From: Kribbella voronezhensis
GTDB taxonomy: Bacteria; Actinomycetota; Actinomycetes; Propionibacteriales; Kribbellaceae
Length of the DNA stretch: 64,000 nt
Reading direction: 5' to 3'
Assembly (NCBI RefSeq): GCF_004365175.1
Contig: NZ_SOCE01000003.1
Coordinates: 457,577-521,576 of the forward strand
Positions 35,374-43,499 of this stretch are shown one piece after another. Made by a program: the position numbers and the translations under genes. Under the pieces are notes generated by a model. It saw nothing but the letters and a program-made list of their open reading frames with translations, had not been told where the DNA came from and did no database searches. Within the stretch, counting starts at the first letter, position 1. Each line of letters starts with the position of its first letter.

Positions 35374-35464
35374 GTCCCAGCCCGGGACGATCTCTTCGCT
35401 GCAGATTAGTGCAGGTGGGCGGCCGGTCGGCTGTCCCACGGTGTCCCACCGACCTCGCTGGGAC
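35374..35464. promoter_or_regulatory. cluster of GTCCCA/TGGGAC half-sites
   Basis: Five copies of GTCCC(A) or its complement lie between the divergent STAND regulator and AhpD-like genes. GTCCC-5-GGGAC is at 35374-35388, GTCCCA at 35433 and 35443, and TGGGAC at 35459, with 35443 and 35459 forming an inverted pair with a 10-bp spacer. This is a plausible operator for the regulator's XRE domain. Confidence 0.45.
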
Positions 35465-35532
35465 GGTGCTCCCGGTGGTCCGATCGGTCCTGTTCACACC
35501 GAACGAGAACCACACCGAGAAGGAGCAGCACG

Positions 35533-35988
35533 ATGCAGTCACGGATGAAGAACCCGGTCATGGTCATCACCGAGGCGATGGGCCCGGCGCAGAAGCTGAT
35601 GGGCGCGGCCAAGCTGGGCGGCGTACCGGACACCACCCTGGAACTGGTCCACCTTCGGGTCAGCCAGATCAACGGGTGCAGCGCCTGTGTGGACGGCGGC
35701 ACGAAGACCGCCCGCAAGAACGGTGAGACCGACGACCGGCTGGGCACGGTGGCCGCCTGGCGGGAGACGACGTACTTCACCGACGCCGAGCGGGCCGCGC
35801 TGGCCCTCGCCGAAGGCGCGACCCGGCTGGCCGACGGCGCCGGGGGAGTCTCCGACGAGGTCTGGGACGAGGCCGCCAAGTACTACGACGAGCGGGGGCT
35901 GGCCGCGCTCGTCCTGATGATCGGGGTCACCAACCTGTTCAACCGGCTCAACGCCATCACCCGTCAGATCGCCGGCGCCTGGGGCTGA
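35533..35988 (+). CDS. AhpD-like carboxymuconolactone decarboxylase-family protein
   Basis: The 151-residue protein has the family motif RVSQINGCSACVDGGTKTAR, with the CxxC pair at residues 49-52 and a downstream His position replaced by Gly-Gly (most AhpD proteins have CxxCxxxH). It may still act as a thiol peroxidase reductant, but the missing His lowers confidence in peroxidase activity. The ATG has AAGGAG upstream. It is divergent from the STAND regulator and 25 bp upstream of the small monooxygenase-like gene, with which it probably forms an operon. Confidence 0.85.
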   Translation: MQSRMKNPVMVITEAMGPAQKLMGAAKLGGVPDTTLELVHLRVSQINGCSACVDGGTKTARKNGETDDRLGTVAAWRETTYFTDAERAALALAEGATRLADGAGGVSDEVWDEAAKYYDERGLAALVLMIGVTNLFNRLNAITRQIAGAWG

Positions 35989-36013
35989 GCGAACACCTCC
36001 CGAGGAGAACCCG

Positions 36014-36307
36014 ATGAACACGATCGCCGTACGAATGCACACCTACCGGGTCGGCCCCGATGAGCTGACCGAGTTCCTCAGCCGGCGGGCGGCTCTGGTC
36101 GCCGGGCTGCGGGCGGAGTACCCGGGTCTGGCGCAGGTCCAGTTGATCCGCCTGGAGGACGGGACCTACCGCGACACCTGGCGCTGGGACTCCTTCGAGC
36201 AGATGGCCGCTGCCTTCCCGGCAGCCGGCTCGCCCCAGGCAGCCGCCGTCCAGTCGTTCCTCACCGAAGCCGCTGCGCTGAACGGCGAGATCGTCGACGA
36301 GCGCTGA
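36014..36307 (+). CDS. antibiotic biosynthesis monooxygenase (ABM)-like protein
   Basis: The 97-residue protein has the ferredoxin-like ABM pattern: an N-terminal strand (NTIAVRMHTYRV), a helix (LTEFLSRRAALVAGLR), then a central strand pair (LAQVQLIRLEDGTYRDTWRWDS) and a second helix. Small dimeric ABM proteins include quinone-forming monooxygenases and haem-degrading enzymes; no haem motif is visible. Gene order suggests work with the AhpD-like protein just upstream. GAGGAG precedes the ATG. Confidence 0.7.
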   Translation: MNTIAVRMHTYRVGPDELTEFLSRRAALVAGLRAEYPGLAQVQLIRLEDGTYRDTWRWDSFEQMAAAFPAAGSPQAAAVQSFLTEAAALNGEIVDER

Positions 36308-36435
36308 CGCCGAGCCGTAAGACGCCGCCCTCGAAAGGGTTGCGGCGCCCGGGGGTGAGCCGCGTCCGGAACTCGACGAGCGCCGCCGGTTCTGGCGCTC
36401 CCGCGAGACCAGTACGGCGGAAGTCCACGACCCAC

Positions 36436-36469
36436 AGCCGGTCCGCGCCCCGCATCGCGCGGACCGGCT
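36436..36469 (+). terminator. hairpin upstream of dapF
   Basis: AGCCGGTCCGCGC and its complement form a perfect 13-bp stem with an 8-base loop, 29 bp before the dapF start. It probably ends the AhpD/ABM transcript. The rest of the 190-bp gap shows nothing coding. Confidence 0.6.
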
Positions 36470-36497
36470 CACATCGCCCGCACCGTAGGATCGGGGT

Positions 36498-37343
36498 GTG
36501 GGAGAGACTTTCAGCTGGCTCAAAGGGCATGGCACGGAGAATGACTTCGTGCTGCTGCCGGATCCCGACGGGACCGTACACGGGGACCTGGATGCCGCGT
36601 TGGTGCGGTTCCTGTGTGACCGGCATGCCGGGATCGGGGCCGACGGCGTCCTGCGGGTGATCGAAGGGTCGAAGCAGGCGTACGTCGAGGACGGCGGCGC
36701 CTGGTTCATGGACTACTGGAACTCCGACGGGACCATCGGCGAGATGTGCGGCAACGGGATCCGCGTGTTCGCCCGCTACCTCGCCGAGGCGGGCCTGGTC
36801 GGCGACAAGCCGGTCCGGATCGGGACCAGGGCCGGCATCAAGGAAGTCTCGTTCAACGACGACGGCACGATCACCGTCGACATGGGCGAGCCGAGCTTCC
36901 CGGGTCCGGCCGGCATCGTCGTGGAGGCGAACGGTCACCAGTGGCCGGCCCTGCACGTGAACGTGGGCAACCCGCATGCCGTTGCCTTCGTCGACGACCT
37001 CCGTGAGCCCGGCGCGCTGGTGGATCCACCGGTGTGGTCCCCGGCCGAGGCCTACCCGAACGGCGTGAACGTGGAGTTCGTCGTCCGCAAAGGCCCGAAC
37101 CAGGTACAGATGCGCGTGCACGAGCGCGGCTCGGGGGAGACCCGCTCGTGCGGCACCGGGACCTGTGCCGTGGCGGTGGCGTCCGCCCGGGCGGCCCACC
37201 AGGAGGCACCGGTCACGTACAAGGTCGGCGTACCGGGGGGTGAGCTCACCGTCACCTGGCGTGAGGACAACCACCTGGAGATGACCGGGCCTGCCGTGAT
37301 CCACGCTCGCGGTGAATTTTCGCGCAGCTGGCTGCCCGCCTGA
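36498..37343 (+). CDS. dapF: diaminopimelate epimerase DapF
   Basis: DapF converts LL- to meso-diaminopimelate for lysine and peptidoglycan synthesis. The 281-residue protein has both catalytic cysteines of the two-base mechanism: C84 in GEMCGNG and C218 in RSCGTGTCA. FSWLKGHGTENDF at the N-terminus (HGTxNDF is typical) and HVNVGNPHAV near 152-162 also fit. The GTG at 36498 is the only reasonable start. It is transcribed toward hflX, 91 bp away. Confidence 0.97.
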   Translation: MGETFSWLKGHGTENDFVLLPDPDGTVHGDLDAALVRFLCDRHAGIGADGVLRVIEGSKQAYVEDGGAWFMDYWNSDGTIGEMCGNGIRVFARYLAEAGLVGDKPVRIGTRAGIKEVSFNDDGTITVDMGEPSFPGPAGIVVEANGHQWPALHVNVGNPHAVAFVDDLREPGALVDPPVWSPAEAYPNGVNVEFVVRKGPNQVQMRVHERGSGETRSCGTGTCAVAVASARAAHQEAPVTYKVGVPGGELTVTWREDNHLEMTGPAVIHARGEFSRSWLPA

Positions 37344-37434
37344 GGCGTAGTACGGGGAATTCGGTACCACGTGCGGTCGTTGGACTGTTAATCGGGTCGC
37401 CTGTCCGGGCGCTCCGTGCCACGATGGAAGGTAT

Positions 37435-38910
37435 ATGACGACCCAATCGCATTCATACGAAGAAGCAGATGTCGAACTCGACCTGGACCAGGGCGAGGAC
37501 TCGGACTCTTCGTCGGGTTACGACACCTCGCTGAGCACCGAGGGACTCGAGCTCGAGGAACGCCAGGCGCTGCGGCGCGTGGTCGGGATGTCGACCGAGC
37601 TGACCGATATCAGCGAGGTCGAGTACCGCAAACTTCTGCTGGAGCGCGTCCTGCTGGTCGGGGTGTGGACCGAAGGCAGTGCCGAGGACGCCGAGAACTC
37701 GCTCGCCGAGCTGAAACTGCTCGCCGAGACCGCCGGTTCCGAGGTGCTCGACGGCGTGATCCAGCGGCGCAAGAAGCCGGACCCGGCGACCTTCATCGGT
37801 TCCGGCAAGGTGGCCGACCTGCGCAACCTGGTCGCGTCGCTCGGTGCCGACACGGTGATCGCCGACGGCGAGCTCGCGCCTGCCCAGCTGCGCAACCTGG
37901 AGGACAAGCTCAAGGTCAAGGTGGTCGACCGGACCGCGCTGATCCTGGACATCTTCGCCCAGCACGCGAAGAGCAAGGAAGGCAAGGCGCAGGTCGAGCT
38001 GGCCCAGCTGCAGTACATGAAGCAGCGGCTGCGTGGTTGGGGTGGGAACCTGTCCCGCCAGGCCGGTGGTCGCGTCGGTGCGGCCGGTGGCGGTATCGGT
38101 GGCCGTGGTCCCGGTGAAACCAAGATCGAGACCGACCGGCGCCGGATCAACACCAAGATCGCCAAGCTGCGGCACGAGCTGAAGGCCTTGAAGGGCACCC
38201 GCTCGACGATGCGTCAGGAGCGCCGTCGGCACTCGATCCCGTCGGTCGCGATCGCCGGGTACACCAACGCCGGCAAGTCCTCGCTGCTGAACAAGATCAC
38301 CGGTGCCGGCGTGCTGGTCGAGAACGCGCTGTTCGCGACCCTGGACCCGACCACCCGGCGTACGACGACGTCGGACGGCCGCGTCTACACGTTCACCGAC
38401 ACCGTCGGATTCGTCCGGCACCTGCCGCACGACATCGTCGAGGCGTTCCGCTCCACGCTGGAAGAGGTCGCCGACGCGGATCTGCTGCTGCACGTGGTGG
38501 ACGGTTCGCATCCCGACCCGCTGGCGCAGATCCAGGCGGTCCGTGAGGTGCTCGCCGAGATCGGCGCGGGTGACGTCCGGGAGATCATCGTGATCAACAA
38601 GGCCGACCTGGCCGATCCGATGGCCCTGGCGCCGATCCTGCACCGGGAGCCGCACGCGATCGTGGTCTCCGCGCGGACCGGCGACGGCATCGACAAGCTG
38701 ACCGCGCTGGTCGAGGCGTCGCTGCCCCAGCCGGACGTCTCGGTCGACCTGCTGCTGCCGTACGACCGCGGCGACCTGGTCTCGCGGATCCACTCCGAGG
38801 GCTCGGTCGACACCCTGGAGCACACCGGCGAAGGCACCCGCCTCGCCGCCCGCGTCCACGCCGGCCTGGCCGACGAACTCGCGCCGTACGAGGTCAGTAC
38901 TACGCGCTGA
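37435..38910 (+). CDS. hflX: ribosome-associated GTPase HflX
   Basis: HflX binds the 50S subunit and splits stalled ribosomes under stress. The 491-residue protein has an acidic N-terminal extension (about residues 1-45) and the HflX N-domain (DPATFIGSGKVADLR). The Arg-rich GWGGNLSRQAGGR coiled-coil linker is followed by GGRGPGETKIETDRR near 223-237. The GTPase motifs are G1 AGYTNAGKSSLLN near 274, DTVGFVRHLPHD as G3 and NKAD as G4. Length and order are standard. It ends at a textbook bidirectional terminator. Confidence 0.96.
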   Translation: MTTQSHSYEEADVELDLDQGEDSDSSSGYDTSLSTEGLELEERQALRRVVGMSTELTDISEVEYRKLLLERVLLVGVWTEGSAEDAENSLAELKLLAETAGSEVLDGVIQRRKKPDPATFIGSGKVADLRNLVASLGADTVIADGELAPAQLRNLEDKLKVKVVDRTALILDIFAQHAKSKEGKAQVELAQLQYMKQRLRGWGGNLSRQAGGRVGAAGGGIGGRGPGETKIETDRRRINTKIAKLRHELKALKGTRSTMRQERRRHSIPSVAIAGYTNAGKSSLLNKITGAGVLVENALFATLDPTTRRTTTSDGRVYTFTDTVGFVRHLPHDIVEAFRSTLEEVADADLLLHVVDGSHPDPLAQIQAVREVLAEIGAGDVREIIVINKADLADPMALAPILHREPHAIVVSARTGDGIDKLTALVEASLPQPDVSVDLLLPYDRGDLVSRIHSEGSVDTLEHTGEGTRLAARVHAGLADELAPYEVSTTR

Positions 38911-38954
38911 CGCCGTACGGCGGTGTGCTTCTCGCACTGCCGGGACACAAAAGG

Positions 38955-38993
38955 CCGGCGGCCCTGGGAGATTTCCCAGGGCCGCCGGTTTTT
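38955..38993. terminator. bidirectional intrinsic terminator
   Basis: A perfect 15-bp stem (CCGGCGGCCCTGGGA and complement) with the loop GATT is followed by TTTTTG on the plus strand. On the minus strand the stem is followed by CCTTTTG. It ends both hflX and the convergent M6 protease transcript. Confidence 0.92.
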
Positions 38994-39006
38994 GTTGCTC
39001 AGGGCA

Positions 39007-41367
39007 TCAGCTGCGCTTCGAGACCTTCACGGTCATCGAGGTGCCGCTCTGACCGGTGACCTTGATGTTGACCCCGTTGTTCGGGACCTTCACACCGGCA
39101 CTCGGAAGCTCCGGGTACCAGTAGGTCTTGCTGTCGTTGAACGTCGGCACGGCGGCCTGTCCACGGATGTAGCTGGGCTGGCCGTTGAAGTGCAGCGTGA
39201 ACGAGTCAGCCTTGGTGAGCCCGAACGGAGCGTCGTAGCCGCTGACGCGCGGGCGCCAGACGGTTCCGTCCATCCGGTTGATCGGGACCGGCCGCGAGTC
39301 GATCGGCAGGGCCCGGCCCGTGCCCGGGTGCACGCTGGTGTTGTTGTCCGGCGTCGAGGTGTCGACGTACCAGATCAGCAGACCCGGCTGGTACGGGAAG
39401 TGCTCGACCTTGTCCGGCTGGGTGTTCAGGAAGCCGAAGTTGTACGGGCCGGTCTTGAGGTTCGCGTCGTACGAGATGTGGTTCACGTTCGTCGCGATGT
39501 AGTAGTTGTCGTACAGCGTGGTGATGCTGGCGCCGACGGAGCTGAAGCCGTTCAGCGTCCAGCCCTCCGGTGACGTCTCCGCACCCGAGTCGACCACCGT
39601 GGTGGTGCCCGAGGTGACCTTGAGGTCGTCGACGAAGAAGCCCTTGCCGCCGGCCGCCGCGTCGGTCACGTAGTGCAGCTGCAGGCCGATCGTCTTGCCC
39701 GCGTAGGCGGACAGGTCGAAGGTGGCCGGGACCCAGCCGGCGCTGGTGCCGTCGATACCGTTGCCCTCGGCCGCCTTGGTGATGCTGCCGGGGATCGCCT
39801 TGTAGCCGGTGCCGTCGTTGACCTCGACGTAGGCGTAGTCACACGGGTCCGGACCGCAGTCCTCGATGTCGTAGTTCGCCTGGAAGGTCAGGCTGGCCGA
39901 GCCGGCCGGCAGCGTGACCTGGCGGCTCATCGAACGGTCGAGGTTGTTGCCCTGCCCGCTCCACCACTGCTTGGTGCCGACCGGGGGAGTGACCAGCGGA
40001 CTGACCACCTGCTTCTTCGGCAGCGTGACCACCAGGCCCTGGGCCTTGGCGGTGTTGTACTCGAACGGGCCGAGCTCGACGGTCCGGTTCTGGCCGGAGT
40101 TCACGATCTCGTAGTCCAGCCAGCCGAGGAACATCTTGTCCCAGGCGCCGAAGTCGGCCGCCTGCTCGCCGATGCCGCCGTCGGTGGGCTTGCTGACCCG
40201 GCTCTGCGCCATGATCGTCCACCAGTTGACGCCGTTCTCGCCGCCGGCCGTGTCGTACTGGTCCGGCAGGCCGAGGTCGTGGCCGTACTCGTGCGCGAAG
40301 ACGCTGATGCCGCCGTTCTCCGGCTGCACCGTGTAGTCGCCGACCCACACGCCGGTGTTGCCGATCTGGGCGCCACCGATCGGGAAGTTGGCCGGGCCAC
40401 CCGGGGTCTGGACACGCCAGCGGTGCGACCAGATCGCGTCCTCACCCTGCTGCGGGTCACCATCGGCCTGGTCGCCACCGGAGTGGACGATCTGGAAGTG
40501 GTCGATGTAGCCGTCCGGCTCGTTGAAGTTGCCGTCACCGTCGTAGTCGTAGCGGTCCCACTGGTCGTACGTCGCCAGGTCGGCCTTGATCTGCGCGTCG
40601 GTCTGGCCCTTGGCCTTCTGGTCCGTGACCCACTGGTTCACGGCGTCCTGGACCAGGGCCCAGGTGTTGTTGCAGACGTTGCCGGCGCACGGGAAGCCGT
40701 TCGACCGGCCGTAACGTGCCTCGTTGTAGGGCACCTTCACCCAGTCGCTGACCTCGCCGTTGACCGAGTAGCGGCCGGAGGACTGCTTCTCGTAGTACTT
40801 CTTCACCGAGTTGCCGCTGCCGAAGTACAGGTCGCGGTAGTGCTGGGCCGAGTAGTCGGCCTGCCAGACGGTCGAGTTGTCCACCGCCCGGTTCGGAGCC
40901 GGGATCGCGTTGTGCAGCGGGCCGTCGAAGGTGGCCGGACCGGGCGTCGCCGGGTCGGTGTCCTGGTCGGGGTAGCTCGGGTGCCGCTGGTTGCCGAACT
41001 CGGCCAGGATGACGAAGATCTTGTCGGTCTTCTCCCGGGACAGCTCGACGTACTGGTCGACCTTGCCCTGGGCGTTCTTCGCGCCCTTGGCTCCCTTGGT
41101 CTTGGTGCCCAGCTTCATCACCGTGCTGGCGCCGCGCTTCTCGGCCTTGCCGGTGCCGTTCAGGAGCTTGGTGATCGCCTCCTGACGCAGATCCCGGCGC
41201 TTGTCCTCCAGCGGGTTCGGCAGCTCGTCAGAGGCCGGTGCCTCGCTGGCGTTCGTGGTGCCGCCCGAGGACGGCTGCTGTGTGACGGCGTTCCCGGCCT
41301 GGCTGATGCTCAGGCCGAAGGTCGCCGCAATAGCCAGGCTGACCAGCCCGACAGTTACCTTGCGCAC
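39007..41367 (-). CDS. secreted M6-family metalloprotease (immune inhibitor A-like)
   Basis: The 786-residue precursor has a Sec signal peptide (KVTVGLVSLAIAATFGLSI), a Ser/Thr/Gly linker and a charged propeptide ending near residue 130. The M6 catalytic domain has the zinc motif VFAHEYGHDLGLPDQYD (HExxH, near 350). Downstream GLVVTLPKKQ and AYAGKTIGLQLHYVTDAA suggest an additional carbohydrate-binding-like region. The GTG at 41367 is chosen because GGAGG lies five to six bases upstream; a start at 41385 would add six residues without a better site. Homologues cleave host or extracellular proteins. It is divergent from a two-component system. Confidence 0.93.
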   Translation of the reverse strand: MRKVTVGLVSLAIAATFGLSISQAGNAVTQQPSSGGTTNASEAPASDELPNPLEDKRRDLRQEAITKLLNGTGKAEKRGASTVMKLGTKTKGAKGAKNAQGKVDQYVELSREKTDKIFVILAEFGNQRHPSYPDQDTDPATPGPATFDGPLHNAIPAPNRAVDNSTVWQADYSAQHYRDLYFGSGNSVKKYYEKQSSGRYSVNGEVSDWVKVPYNEARYGRSNGFPCAGNVCNNTWALVQDAVNQWVTDQKAKGQTDAQIKADLATYDQWDRYDYDGDGNFNEPDGYIDHFQIVHSGGDQADGDPQQGEDAIWSHRWRVQTPGGPANFPIGGAQIGNTGVWVGDYTVQPENGGISVFAHEYGHDLGLPDQYDTAGGENGVNWWTIMAQSRVSKPTDGGIGEQAADFGAWDKMFLGWLDYEIVNSGQNRTVELGPFEYNTAKAQGLVVTLPKKQVVSPLVTPPVGTKQWWSGQGNNLDRSMSRQVTLPAGSASLTFQANYDIEDCGPDPCDYAYVEVNDGTGYKAIPGSITKAAEGNGIDGTSAGWVPATFDLSAYAGKTIGLQLHYVTDAAAGGKGFFVDDLKVTSGTTTVVDSGAETSPEGWTLNGFSSVGASITTLYDNYYIATNVNHISYDANLKTGPYNFGFLNTQPDKVEHFPYQPGLLIWYVDTSTPDNNTSVHPGTGRALPIDSRPVPINRMDGTVWRPRVSGYDAPFGLTKADSFTLHFNGQPSYIRGQAAVPTFNDSKTYWYPELPSAGVKVPNNGVNIKVTGQSGTSMTVKVSKRS

Positions 41368-41606
41368 GTTTCCCTCCCAGCTCATAAATCCACTCCGTCA
41401 GGTGGTAACGGAGTGTGAGTAGTGCTCCCCCGAGCGTGTACTTCTGCGCGACAGTACGGGGAAAAGGCGGGTTGATGAAGTGGTTCGGCGGAATTTTCCA
41501 GGTAACAGCGGGGAATCATGCGCGCACGGACCTGGGTAAGACCACTCAGTCGAGTGGAGTACCTGTACGCAGCGTCAGGGACCGGCTGATTGGCACACTG
41601 TCCGGC

Positions 41607-42746
41607 ATGGAGGATGTCCGGTCGCGTGGTGACGCCGCGGACCTGCTGTTGCCGCTTTGGCGTGCGCTGGTCGTGTTCCGGGTGATCACCTGGCTCTTCG
41701 CCTGCTTCGGGGTGTGGACTCGCTGGGACGGCATCCATCGGCACTCGGGGGCGGTCGCCCAGCTCGCCATCATGGGCGTGTGGACCGTCGTCGCCTCGAT
41801 CGGCTACAGCAGGCACTGGGGCCGCCGGAACACCCGGCTGGCCCTCGCCGACCTGGTGGTGACGGTCGGCTGCATGTATGCGACCCTGCTGGCCCAGCCG
41901 CTGCTCGACATCCGAGGCGGAGCCTCCGTGCTCACGTCTGTCTGGGCAGCGGGTCCGGTGATCGCACTGGCCATCTCCCGCGGCCGTGACGGCGGTCTGC
42001 TCGGCGCTGCGACCATCAGCCTCGCCCTGTTGTCTCTGCGCGGAGTCGACCACGCTTCGAAGATCCTCAGCAACGTCCAACTGCTCCTGGTCGCCGGGCT
42101 CGTCGTCGGGTACGCAGCGACCACTATGCGCCGCGCCAACGCCCGGCTGCGCGAGGCGATCGCCGCCGAGGGCGCCGCGGCCGAGCGGCTCCGCCTGGGC
42201 AGGTCGATCCACGACGGAGTACTGCAGGTGCTTGCCCAGGTGCAACGACGCGGTACTGCGATCGGCGGCGAGGCAGCCGAGCTCGCGGCGCTCGCTGCCG
42301 AGCAGGAGGTCGCTCTGCGCACCCTGATGGCCTCCCGGCCGTCGACTGGTGATCGAGGACGGATCGACCTCTGCATGCTGCTGATCCCGTTGGCCACGCC
42401 GCGGGTGGACGTCGTCGTACCGGCCGGGCAGGTGTTGTTGCCGACGGCCACCGCTACCGAACTGGTTGCCGTCGTCAAGGAAGCCCTGAGCAACGTCGAC
42501 AAGCACGCCGGGCCGGGCGCCCGGTCGTGGGTGGTGGTCGAGGACCTCGGTGACGAGGTCCTGCTGTCCGTCCGCGACGATGGAACCGGGACGACACCCG
42601 ACCGGCTCGAACAGGCCACCTCCGACGGTCACCTCGGCGTGAGCCAGTCGATCCGCGGCCGGATCGCCGATCTGGGTGGCAGCGTCTCGGTCCGGACCGC
42701 TCCGGGCGAGGGGACCGAGTGGGAGATGAGAGTGGGCAGCAGATGA
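41607..42746 (+). CDS. sensor histidine kinase (NarL-type partner, MacS/DesK-like)
   Basis: The 379-residue protein has five or six hydrophobic segments in the first 170 residues. The dimerisation/phosphorylation helix RLRLGRSIHDGVLQVLAQV has the phospho-accepting His202 (HD motif of HisKA_3 kinases). The C-terminal ATPase domain has an N-box EALSNVDKHAG near 290 and G-box VRDDGTGT. The ATG at 41607 precedes the first span; longer readings from 41415 lack a ribosome-binding site. It overlaps the response-regulator start by 4 bp. The membrane part gives no clue to the signal. Confidence 0.9.
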   Translation: MEDVRSRGDAADLLLPLWRALVVFRVITWLFACFGVWTRWDGIHRHSGAVAQLAIMGVWTVVASIGYSRHWGRRNTRLALADLVVTVGCMYATLLAQPLLDIRGGASVLTSVWAAGPVIALAISRGRDGGLLGAATISLALLSLRGVDHASKILSNVQLLLVAGLVVGYAATTMRRANARLREAIAAEGAAAERLRLGRSIHDGVLQVLAQVQRRGTAIGGEAAELAALAAEQEVALRTLMASRPSTGDRGRIDLCMLLIPLATPRVDVVVPAGQVLLPTATATELVAVVKEALSNVDKHAGPGARSWVVVEDLGDEVLLSVRDDGTGTTPDRLEQATSDGHLGVSQSIRGRIADLGGSVSVRTAPGEGTEWEMRVGSR

Positions 42747-43393
42747 CGCGGGTGATGATCGTCGACGACCACCCGATGTGGCGCGAGGGCGTCGCCCGGG
42801 ATCTGGGCAGCCGCGGGTACGACGTCTGCGCGACCGCCGCCGACGTCTCGAGTGGAATCCGCATCGCACTGGCGACCCGGCCGGACGTGGTGGTGATGGA
42901 TCTGCAGCTGGGCCAGGGGTCCGGCGTCGATGCGACCCGGGAGATCACCGCTGCGCTACCGGACACCAGGGTGCTCGTGTTGTCGGCCAGCGCCGAGCAG
43001 GCCGACGTACTGGCTGCTGTGAAGAACGGCGCCTCCGGTTATCTGGTGAAGTCTGCATCGCTGGACGAGTTCGACGACGCAGTACGGCGTACTGCTGAGG
43101 GGGACGCCGTCTTCAGTGCTGGGCTGGCCGGGCTGCTGCTGGGTGAGTACCGGCGGCTCGGGGCAGGACCGGAGGTGCCTCAGCTCACCGAGCGGGAGAC
43201 CGAGGTACTACGACTCGTCGCGCGTGGCCTGACCGCTCGCCAGATCGCGACCCGGTTGGTGCTGTCCCACCGGACCGTCGAGAACCACGTGCAGAACACG
43301 CTGCGCAAATTGCAGCTCCACAACCGCGCCGAACTCGTGCGCTACGCCATCGAACACGGCATCGACTCCGCCGACGAGGAGCCGACCGCTTAG
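42743..43393 (+). CDS. NarL/LuxR-type response regulator
   Basis: The 216-residue regulator has a receiver domain with the acidic pair in IVDDHPMW and phospho-Asp53 in VVVMDLQLG. The switch Lys lies in SGYLVKSAS. The C-terminal LuxR helix-turn-helix reads LTERETEVLRLVARGLTARQIATRL then SHRTVENHVQNTLRKL. It is coupled to the kinase by an ATGA overlap. Likely targets are the divergent M6 protease gene and possibly secDF downstream. Confidence 0.94.
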   Translation: MTRVMIVDDHPMWREGVARDLGSRGYDVCATAADVSSGIRIALATRPDVVVMDLQLGQGSGVDATREITAALPDTRVLVLSASAEQADVLAAVKNGASGYLVKSASLDEFDDAVRRTAEGDAVFSAGLAGLLLGEYRRLGAGPEVPQLTERETEVLRLVARGLTARQIATRLVLSHRTVENHVQNTLRKLQLHNRAELVRYAIEHGIDSADEEPTA

Positions 43394-43499
43394 ACCGCAG
43401 CGGCCTTGAATGCCTCCATACACTGTGCGTTCCACCCCCAGTGGTCTGCTCTGAGTCACGACACTCTTACCCAGAGTGCCCATCTCCCGGAGGCTGTCA

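Noticed and set aside
36308..36497. tRNA gene upstream of dapF
   Set aside because: The hairpin at 36436-36469 is a plain stem-loop; no cloverleaf or CCA end is visible.
39673..41418. Long plus-strand open frame opposite the M6 protease
   Set aside because: It gives Val/Leu/Arg-rich sequence with no family features; the minus strand carries the HExxH zinc motif.
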